A program made the translations under genes and the position numbers. Below the pieces are notes generated by a model. It was not told where the DNA came from, did no database searches, and worked only from the letters and a program-made list of their open reading frames with translations. Source: Psococerastis gibbosa (Eukaryota > Arthropoda > Insecta > Psocodea > Psocidae). From it: a DNA stretch of 64,000 nucleotides. Numbering within the stretch: position 1 is the first letter of the stretch; the number at the start of each line of letters is the position of its first letter. Shown here piece after piece: positions 11,020 to 21,400 of this stretch. The stretch lies in contig OZ020489.1 of NCBI GenBank assembly GCA_963971405.1, forward strand, positions 41,804,510 through 41,868,509. The letters run 5' to 3'.

Positions 11020-11430
11020 TTTACAGCACTTTGTAGACGACTGAAATTATGTACACGTGTCACATCATTTTCACTTTGACTGGTCACCATCTTGAAATCG
11101 TCGATTTGTCGTAAAAAGTTTTTATTACTATTATCGTAGATAAAACATGTTATCCTTTCCCTCTACGACCAATGTTAACTGAGATATGAATTTTGTAAGT
11201 TATTGATCGGCCACCATCTTGAAACTAAATGGCGGATCTCGCTGATTAACGAACTCGATCAAGGCATTTGTAGCCTATGATAAATTTTTGTATAATTTTT
11301 GATAATATCTACTGTAGTTAGTTACAGTGTTTCCTAAAATCGATATGTACAGGCTCAGGGGGTCATGAAATGAAAAGTTGTGATAAAGTTTCTGGTAGTC
11401 GAACATTGGTCGCCGTCTCAATAGGTAGGC
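11020..11430 (-). repeat. Dispersed repeat, inverted copy at 45330-45700
   Basis: Landmarks such as AAGATGG/CCATCTTG, ACTGAGATATGAATT and TTAACGAACTCGATCAAG recur in reverse complement and in the same order at 45330-45700. The right end (GGCTCAGGGGGTCATGAAAT to TCGAACATTGGTCGCCGTCTC) also recurs near 44490-44570, 34690 and 26070. Confidence 0.6.
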
Positions 11431-12275
11431 TAGCTATGAATCTTTCTATAAATTGAAATATCCATCAAATCATGGTTTCCGTTCCATAATTGTATTTCTG
11501 CTTGTTTTGGTTGGTATTTATAATGGCAACAGAACAGTATTAAACGAACATTAACGTATCCTATTAATTTCCTTTCTAGTAGGTAACTCCAGAAATACTA
11601 CGCTGAGTCCAACAGAAAAATCACGGTAAGTTGACTGAGGCATACTTTGTAAGTATTACGCGATCAACAGTCATCTTTACAAATGAGAGCTTTTGTAAAT
11701 TTTGTAAGATGACACTCCCAGGTTAAGGTTAAAAACAATCGCCATAGTACCCACCAGCCCTCCTTAGAGAGATTGGAAGTGTGTTAGGAACCAGTAGCTT
11801 ATGAAATGAAATGAACAACGCTTTTACATTAGGCGAGATTTAGCCCCGAACGGCTACTTTACCAGCTGACCTAACCTTTAGACACATCCCTTTCGAAAAC
11901 CCTGGGTTAGTGCAGTTACTGAAATTTAAAACATGCTCTTGCGAGTACATGTAACTATAGGGAATAACGAAACTCCGTATGGGGTGATGAGTTTTATATT
12001 GGAGAAGCGTTGCAGAGTAGGTCACCTAAGTTAAAGTACACCAACATTTTTCGATCGTTATTAGTAGGCTAAAATGGATAAATTAAATATTGTGTTTACT
12101 TTCTTGGCCAGAACTTAGGGCCTATAGCGTGGTAACCAAGTCCACTCCTTGACCAGGCGTTGCAGGTCCGATATTGTTCAAATAATTATGTTATATAATA
12201 TATATAAATAAAAGTTTTGAACCACCACTCAAAAGTCCGCTATTTCCAATATCCGGTCGTGGTAATAGAGAACTT

Positions 12276-12288
12276 GCTGCCTAGCAAC
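12276..12288 (+). promoter_or_regulatory. RFX-type X-box
   Basis: GCTGCC-T-AGCAAC fits the RFX/DAF-19 X-box consensus RYYNYY-N(1-3)-RRNRAC at every position. It lies 114 bp upstream of the DZIP1-like ATG, the usual position for X-boxes that drive ciliary genes. Function is inferred; a 13-base degenerate match can occur by chance. Confidence 0.6.
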
Positions 12289-12402
12289 GAAACAGTTGTT
12301 TGAAAACAAAAAAGTAAAAACAATTAACAAGCCTGAAGCCAGTGAGCCACCTGCAATAAAAGTTCGTTAGCAAATTCATATTTAATTATAATTTAATACT
12401 AA

Positions 12403-12493
12403 ATGGCGGGCTTCCATGATTTTCCTCGCCTAGCAAGCGAATCAGGCTTTTTATTTCCCACAAAACCATCAAAACTTGACTGGAAAGCGATCG
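12403..12493 (+). CDS. DZIP1: DZIP1-like exon 1
   Basis: Encodes MAGFHDFPRLASESGFLF to KLDWKAI; the basic-DW motif matches the DZIP1 N-terminus. ATG context AAATGG. Donor TCG|GTAGGT, phase 1. Confidence 0.85.
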
Positions 12494-15400
12494 GTAGGTG
12501 GCATTTTTATATTTTTATGAGGAACCCCTCCGTCCCTCAAGTCACAGAATAAGGATAGTAGCCTATGCATTTGAATACCTACCTTATGTATGTATCCGAC
12601 ATATTATTGTATTTCCAATAAAACCGTTATTCTTTACTTTTGCGGAAGGCTCGCTATCTATCCCACTTTGTTGGGCGAAAATTGATTTATTACTCAGAGT
12701 CAGAGAAGAGGCAGAATTGATCAGCAGACAATAAGAATGCTGGTCTACTTGCATAGGAGATTGGAGATAGAGATAGCTTGGGGCCCTGGGGTAGATTGAT
12801 AAGATCAATCATTAGATATAAGTATAACTAACAACTCGCTATAAATAGGCTGGGATAAACATCTCTGCAGAGCCTATACTAAAGGAAAAACCTCAGTAAA
12901 ATTGAGTAAGCATTAGGTTTGTACAATAATGCAGTACGGTAATGCTATATATTCGCACCTTGAACCGCCTCCGGGCAGGAACCGCGTTCTCTAAGACCAC
13001 CGCTGCCAAGTCGGGACTAAAGTTCTATTGGGGACTCCTTGCTGCCGTCTAGTTGCAATATGACTGTGGTAGTAGAAGATACCGGTCAGCCCTTAGTCTG
13101 TCCGAAACTACCAAACTCCTGGTGATCTAATTCAAGTTACTGCCAAGGCCGTCGAAGCTGTTTAATATTGGACTATTTCGACAATGCGTATTATTGCAGG
13201 AAACGCGAAGTTAGTATTCTAATAATTTTTCAGAACAACTTGATGTGGATGCGATCGTTTCCGGACGGCAGTTTACCGAGCTGGAACGTTCCCTGGACCT
13301 GGTCCTGACTTGTGACCTGGACTCCGACACGGTCAAGTTCCTCGATAGAAACTTTGTGAAGCTGTTTCGCGTCAGTCAGTTGGGCATCGCGTATTTGTCT
13401 CACTGTCTCACCTGCTTGGATCGCTGTGTTGTTATTCTTCAGGAGCAGCTCAATGCCACCCAGCAGGTATTAATGATTATTTGCCCCACTACCGTTATCT
13501 TAAAGTCTCTATTTATTCGTTAGGGGACAGAGGAAATACGACGTAAAGCAAGCAGCCTTTTTTTTTAGAAAGTACCTGATCCTCCAATGTAAAGGTGAAG
13601 TTTATCGTTACAAAAAATGAGGAGCTTTACAATCGGTATGGGTTGATAAAGAATTATGTCTATAATTATGACCGTGCCTAAATTAAATGAAAAATAAAAG
13701 CAAAGCATCTTGCCATAGCCGTATAAATATCTCATCGTAAGTAAAGGCTGATGCAGTTTTTAATCTGCAAATATTTGTAATGTATTTGGTTGATAAATGT
13801 TACAGGACCATAAGCAGAACACAGTTAAACGTCATGCCTCAATGCATAAGGTAAGCTATTACTTTCGTAGTACATCGTACCGGTACAGTATAACATTTCT
13901 TATATTTTCTTAGAATTGTAATGGAAGGTATGTAACTAATTGAAAAAATAATTATGCATTAATGAAAGTAATGAATGTTATCATATAGCTAAAACCCTAT
14001 TATTAAGCTGAAAATAAAGCTACCTAATATTATATCTGAAATGAGAAAAAAATGGACTTGGCGGGATTTGATCCCATGATCTACGTCTATCCTACAAGTA
14101 CAGTGTCTGCTGAATTCTCTACTTATATGCTCTTTGACAAGATTCAAATTGCAGGTTAGCACAGCTACACAACTATCTAACTGAACAGGTCTGTAAGCTC
14201 ACTTTATTGCATAAAGCTTTCGCTCACATAGAAAACAAAGACAATTTTCTTTCTTTCTTAATTCAATTATGCCCACATTTAAACTGAATCTAAACCCCAG
14301 ACTGAAAAAATTGGAACTTAATTTGGGTCCTCTTCTCATTGATAAATCAGCAGAATAATTCAACCGTCAGGGTACCTAGGACCTACTCCTGTGGTGTCAG
14401 TTAGTGTAGGACTAAAAATTCATAAGCCAAGCTTTCAAGAAGCCTCAAAGTTTGTCTGACACAACGTAGAGCTTACAAGCCAATATTCCTTTCTGTGCCC
14501 TCCCTAGCTGTCCAGCAAATTGACGGTTCTAATGAACAGGTAGTTTTTTGGAATATTAGTTATTCGAAAATTCCTGCAATTACCAATTGTTTGATTAATT
14601 GCCTGGTTATTTGCAGTGCAAGCACTGCGACAAGACATTCATAACTGACAGCTACCTCAGTTCACATGTCCGGCGGAGACACTCCCCCTCTACAACGGTG
14701 TCCAGCACACAAACACCGTTACGATGCACTGACAACCGCGGTGCTCAGACTGAAGAGATCGATGTTGTCAATGCAGGCTCGCAGACGGTGTCACCAGACG
14801 TGCTGTCTGCTGCCACGCAAACTGACGAAGAACACAGGTACATTAATTACATTATTGATTGGCTTTTATGGACGTGGCCCATTGAACCTTGCCCCGCCAA
14901 CTTAGCTTACGTACTTTTCGGACATGATTGTTATTGTTTCCGTATGAATTTTATGAATTTTGGCAAACTGGTACTCATTCTCAATGTCAACCCACACCGA
15001 CTACAAGCTACAATATACAAGCTGAGACTTGCTTGCCATTGTCACAATGCAACAAGTCGGGTATGAGTCAAGATACGGTAAGGTTCGTTTACGAACTTGG
15101 TTAAGGGATAACTCTCCAAAGTTTTTTGTAGACAAGGGCTGACCAGTGCTATTTTGACACAATTTATTTATCTTCATTTTCAGCCACAACCTAATACCTA
15201 GAATAGTCTTTTACCTCAAGTATGATTACAAAAATAAAAGAAATAAAAAATTATCCATTTTATATTGTAGTATGGCCGTAAGTCCACGGAGTAAATAGTC
15301 TGCGTCTTGCAAAAATTTTTATTTTTTGTGAAGTCGTCAAAATGCTATTTTTATATGTTTGCAGCCGTGGATCGAGAAATTAATGAATTACACACAAAAA

Positions 15401-18400
15401 ACCCGAACGCCTTTTGATTATAAATAATTAGGAGCAATATATCGTAAGTCGGATAAAATATAAAAATAAAATAATATCAATTATTTTTCAGGGCTGTAAG
15501 TAACACTACAAACGGTGATCAGCCAAGCGAAAGTGCGCCCTTGCAAGTTGTGCTCGATAAGTTTGTGGAGGAAATGAAATCTCGGCTGCCGGGCGATTGG
15601 CTGACTGCATTGGAAAATCGCCCTCTTTTTGTGCCATTCGTCGCTAATTGCTGCCATCAAATTGCTGCGGGTATTGTATTCTTTATTCTTATTAATTTCT
15701 AGAAAATGTTGGTGTTTTTAACTGTGAATTACAATAGCCAAAACGCCGTTAGATATTGGTGACAAAACGTCACATTGACGTCACTACCAATACAACTGTT
15801 ATTAGGAATCCCCCAACTGGTGGCTACTCCCTGGTATCACAAATGACGTAGCATTTTGCAGTCACGTGACCCCCTTTTTAACTTTTTAACCCTTTTAAAC
15901 TCAAATTGTTGGGAAGAAATATTTTTTTCGCCTACTAAATAACGTTTTTTAGGAAAAAAAATAATTTTAGGGGATAGAAAATAAATCTACTAATGCATTA
16001 AAATAGGTTTTATAAATTGTTCAGGATCCTATTCCCAGATCTTGCCTAAACATGAAAGCTGAGAATCTGTCTGCAATCAGCAATCAGCAAATTTAAATTT
16101 TCAGTTCAGCCTCCAGTGGGAGAGACTCAGATGCCAGTAGCAGCTCCAAGATCGTCTGTCCCAGCGTCGAAACTCAAAGTCTCCAGTCCTGGAAAACAAC
16201 TACGCAAGCAAGAAACAATTAAAACCGTATATTTGACAAGCGAAAGTGAGGACGAGTTACCAATTACACGATTAGCATTTAAGCAAATTCCTACAGTTTC
16301 CGAAGAGTCCCTTTCAAGAAAAGACAGTGTTGGTCCTACTGCGCCTCAAAATGAGACTGAAGAGGTTCTTGAAGACTGGCCGAGTGACATTGAAATAAAC
16401 CAGGAAGCTGTTAGCAGAATAAGGAGTGTGGGGGGTAAAGAAAGAAGGGCGGGGAGCGGAGGTATTTCTGGTGATGCACAAGAGTTCGGAAGGAAGGAGA
16501 GGGTGTTTAGTAGAGTTGAAAGTGGTGTTGGTGAAGATAAAAGATGTGATGAAGTCGACAGAAGAGTGAGGAGTGTTCGTGAAGCTGGGGGGAGTAATGA
16601 GAGTAGAGCTGTTATTCGTGATCCACGAGATGTTAAAAGGAAAGAGAGGCCAATTGGTAGAGTGGGGGGTAGCGTTGACGGTGTTGGAAGAAGTGTTGGA
16701 GTAGACAGAAGAGTGGGAAGTGTTAATCAGGAAGTAGAAGGTAAAGAAAGGGTTGTGAGCAGAGTTGCTATTGGCGATGTGCAAGAGCTTGAACGAATGC
16801 GGAGGATGATTGGAGTTGGGAGTGAAGAAGATGAACGAAGAGATGAAGGAGACAGGAGGGTGAGGAACAGTTTCGCTAAGGAAGTCGAGACGACTGCCAA
16901 AGTCATTATTGATTCAGCAATGAGAGGGTCTGAGAGAGATATTAGCAGTATTTTTTCGGGCGATTCAGACAGTGACAATATTAAAATAGTCAAGGTAACT
17001 TGTATATAAATTTTTCTTTTCCAATCATGAATTACGGCGTAGCTAATTTTATTCCATTTATTATTCATCATTATCGTCAATAATCGGCTCATTGCCCGGG
17101 TGTGATATGTCAGCCTCCTCCACACTCTCCTGGCCCTCCAATTTTTATAATTCAACACTTCCTCTGTATTAAGGCGCTTATTCCACCTACGTCAATAGTG
17201 CATAGTAAATGTAGTATTGACGGAAATTTGAATTTTACTCTATGCCATAGTTAAAATTGATCAATGATCATAGAGTAAAATCACGCGCTGCAAACAATAA
17301 CAAACTAAAATGGCGTCATGGAGTATGTTAATTACAAACATTTTAATAGATTGTTTATAAAACAGTTTTCATCCATTAAACAGATCGGTGAAGGTCGATC
17401 TTACTTCGGATCTCCTAGTATTATTAGGTTTTATTAAAAATAATAAGTGTACGAAGAAAACAAATACAAACAAAATTTCAAAAAACAAATGCAAACAAAT
17501 TTCAAAAATTTGGCGCATACGTGTCATTAGAAGATCAATCAAAAAACAAGTGGAAAGGCGTGTATCAATGAAAAATTGAAATGTCCGTCAATACTACATT
17601 TACTATGCTCTATTGTCTTAGGTGGAATAAGCGCCTAAGTGGCCACCTCATACTCCTGCTGATTCCCAATAGATCTGAGCAAGTCTTGGCACGTTTTTAC
17701 AATCCCAGCTCGGATTTACACGAACCTCTGAACACAACAATGGGTCACACATGGTTCATTTTGTACACTTGACATAATCGCTGCACTTCAAGAGGCAATA
17801 TTATTTAACAAAGGGTTAGGGGGGTATTCCATATACGTACAACGTCAACGAAAAATTGAAAAATGACGTTTTAGCAGACATTAAAGACATACTAAAAATT
17901 CTGCTACCACGTCAATTTACGTCATTTTGACGTCATTTTTCAATTTTTCGTTGACGTTGTACGTATGTGGAATGGGCACCTTTGTTGGAGATACATTGCC
18001 TGTTGTGTTAGTAGTCACAGCCAGGAGCCTCACAGCCATCGAAAAATTAGGGTGGAGCCCGTTGTCAGGGGAAGTGCTACCCTCATCATTGGGCTAAGTC
18101 CTGAGAAGAACTGTTGGTTTTTGGACTCATTGCTCTTGAATTCTTCTCTGAATTATTGAGTAAATCCGAACCCCTTGAGGATTCGAATTACCTTCTTCCG
18201 ATTGAAATGCTCTCTGTATACGCTGTATACACGCCGTCAATATAGTTATTTATTTATATTTTAGCCACCACCTCGGACTCGATTAGCCTTCAGCGAGCCT
18301 AAACCTGTGGCAGCAAGTAGCCCGCAGCATTCCCCAGTGACAGCACTGAAGGAAATCGGGCGGCCCGCGGCGAAACCACGACGCACATCCCTGCTCTCAG

Positions 18401-21400
18401 CAATGAAGAAGAGGCCGCCAAAAATGCTGGGGCTGGTGCGGCGGTCGCTCACCAGCCTGTACAGTGCTGTGACAACACCGGCTGCCAATCCAGGTGATCT
18501 GGCAACGCGACTAAGAGAGCTACATGTAGATCCTACCTGGACTGGCATCCCTGATGCCACGTTGAAGAAGAGTCTCGATGCTTTGGCGCACAATCGTCGT
18601 CTACTAACCAAGGTACTTATTACACACAATAAAATCTATACCGGGGTAATCTAGACAAGTTATAAGGTCCCAAGACCCCCGAAAATTGGTTTACGGAATA
18701 ACTGTCTCTGTATTACGATTATGGGGTTTATGTCATATAGGGTAACAAAAATACTGCTCGGGGGATTTTTTCCACGAAATTTTGGTCTGTATGCCAATTT
18801 TGGCTAAACTACTTGCCCAGCTTTTTTTTGTTTTTGTTTTTTAAACGTCATTTCGAGGGGTTACACAAAAAAACGGCTTCAACATTTTTCTTTACTTCCC
18901 ATATATTTCAGTTAATACCTTTGTAAACAAAACGACATTGGCCGCTTCCCCCTAATACTTAAGTTTTGGCGCAAAATTTACAAATAATAGCTTAAAAATT
19001 ACAAAAAAAATTTTTTTAGAAGCCCGTCAGATGCTTCTCAACTTCAGGCATAACTTAGGGTCTTATAGGGTACCTAACAAGCCCCCACAGGCGTCTCTCT
19101 CAAACAAGTTTTAGTTTTTTAAGGGAACATTTTGAAAACAAAAACTAATAGCCAGTTACGGTACTAAAAAAATGCTAGGGGCAGAAATCAGAACAAATAA
19201 ATAAATGTCAGTTGGTTGTTTCCTGCATTAGAATATACAATTTATGTCTATAGGTCGTTATGTATGTTTATCAATACGTTTAGAATTAGATTATTTAAGT
19301 TAAGCTGTTGTTTTTTTGTTTTGTGAACTATGTACTGTATTTTGGACATTGTATTGTTTTTGGACGTGGGTTAGACTGAAAAAGACTCTCTAGTCTTAAG
19401 TCTCACCCCGTAAATACAATACGGTTATTATTAACGTGCGCGGAAGCGCACGAGCCAAGTTTTATTATTTAAAAATCTACTTACCTACCTACGTTTATAA
19501 TACTTTACTTGTTTCCATAGAAATATAGCAATATGCCGGTCGTTCGCGAACGAATTGAGGAGATGGTTGAGCAGCGGCTAGAAACCCAAATTTCAAGTGC
19601 ATCACCTCCTGCCAGTCCCCGTAGAAAAATTGAGGATGTAATAGAGGAGAGACTGCAAGCCTATAACAGTCCACATACAAGGAACACCGCCATCCACATG
19701 TGAGTACAATAGTCGGGACATGTAGAGGGGCTTTCACCCAATAGGTTGCTGGTTCGAGTCCTACACTTGCTACATTTCCTGTCCATGCTTCATGATCGCC
19801 AATCTTCGCTAGGGGAGGCATATATAAAACAATAATTGCATTTCAATAGGTTTTGGCTTTCACCCGAAAGGTTGTTGGTTCGAGACGCACACTTGCTGCA
19901 TTTTCTGGCCATGCTTCGGAGGGCATGTAAAGCAGGCGGTCTCGGGGTCTTCCTAGTTGAGTGTAAGAGAGGGCGTTATAGTCAATATTTATTTATTTAT
20001 TTCGTTCTCGCTATTATCTCCAGGATTGGCTCCTCCACTCCACTTCTAATCACTTCATTCCTGATCGGTAATCATACAGGCTATTATCTATTTTTTATCT
20101 TCATGGTTGTGTTTTGTTTTGTAGGTACGACGTGGAATCAGACAGCAGTGACTTGCCCCCCTCAGAACCTGATGCCGAGCCTGCTACGGGAGCTTCTGTA
20201 GTAGATCTGCAGGCGCAAAAAGATGTGATGGGTCAACACGAGCAATCAAAGGGGTCTAAGCGGGTAATAGAATCACCCCGGATAAAATCAAGTCAGTCAG
20301 CGAGCATGATGGAGACATTAAAAGACAAAATGGCGTCTTCAATACAAAAATCAGCAAATCAGCCTGGCATTATGGAAGAAAAAAGGGCTCCAGGAGTGGG
20401 TCTTCATGAAATTGTAGAAAGAAAAGCAGCAGTGCAAGCGGTGGATACATTTAAAGAGAAAATGGCGTCTTCAATAAAGAAATCTACAAATCAGTATGAA
20501 ACTGGGCAAGAAAAAAGGGCTAATGCAGCGGGTCAGCATGATACGGTTGAAATAAAAGCACAAACGATAGTAATGGAGACAATAAGAAACAAAACTCCGT
20601 CTTCGTTAAAAACATCATTAAACCAACATGGAGCTGTGGAGGAAAAAAGTGCAACAGGAATGGTTGGCGTGGCAGGCCCGTCAAAAGGCAAGATGGCGAT
20701 GAATGAGGCTGAACCTACGGATGGAATATGGCCTATACGCTTGTTAGATGAGGCAGTGGATAGAGAACCGCTGACTCAGCTAGGGGCAATGGCAGAGTCA
20801 GCTCTTGACAAGATGGCGTCAGGTCAGCAAGGGGATGTGCAAGCCAAAGAGGGGACGCGGGTAGGCAGTGCCGTTACTGAAAGTCGTCCAGTTCCGATAC
20901 TTAAGAAGCCGGTGCCGCCACCGGCTGAGACGTCTAGTGATGAATTCAGTCCTGTTTTGGCTGCAAGGTTTGTCTATTTATTGCTTTCCTTTTAATAGGC
21001 CTACGTAGTATAAGGAAAGCTTTGTGATGGTCGAAATTTTCGATTTCGAGATTTCAGTGGATTTACAAGTATTCAGGTCCAAGGAACAAAAAAAGTAGTT
21101 TCTACGATATTCCTGTCAGTCGGTCTCTATATTTTCGTCGATTTGTAGATTTGACAAAAATCTCGGGGCAATATATTTTATTTTGAGTTAACTCAATTTT
21201 GGGGTTTTACATTTTATATCGAGTCTCGAGCCTCGACCTTCTGTGGTGTTTTAGTCGAGTTCTCTATAAACTGGACTGCGGCGGTGCCCTAAGTGGCATA
21301 CCTAACCACGCAAAAAGCTGTTGTTTTCATAACTATGTAACAGTAAGGTTGATTTACAGGTTGGAGGCAAAAAAGGTCATGTTGGGGGACGTGAAGAAGG

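Larger units (their letters stand above)
9833..12402. other. Intergenic region between SPTLC1 and the DZIP1-like gene
   Basis: Holds foldback and dispersed repeats (9958-10310, 11020-11430, 11600-11715), an X-box near the right end, and otherwise no coding exon that I can support. No canonical AATAAA within a convincing distance of the SPTLC1 stop was seen. Confidence 0.6.

Noticed and set aside
14506..14541. Possible extra DZIP1 micro-exon (CTGTCCAGC...AACAG|GTAGTT)
   Set aside because: Flanked by AG and GT but its length breaks the frame into the zinc-finger exon, whereas direct joining of exons 3 and 4 keeps it and gives the expected HKC junction.
16314..17158. Two minus-strand open frames of 143-156 codons
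   Set aside because: Antisense to DZIP1-like exon 6; low-complexity composition only.
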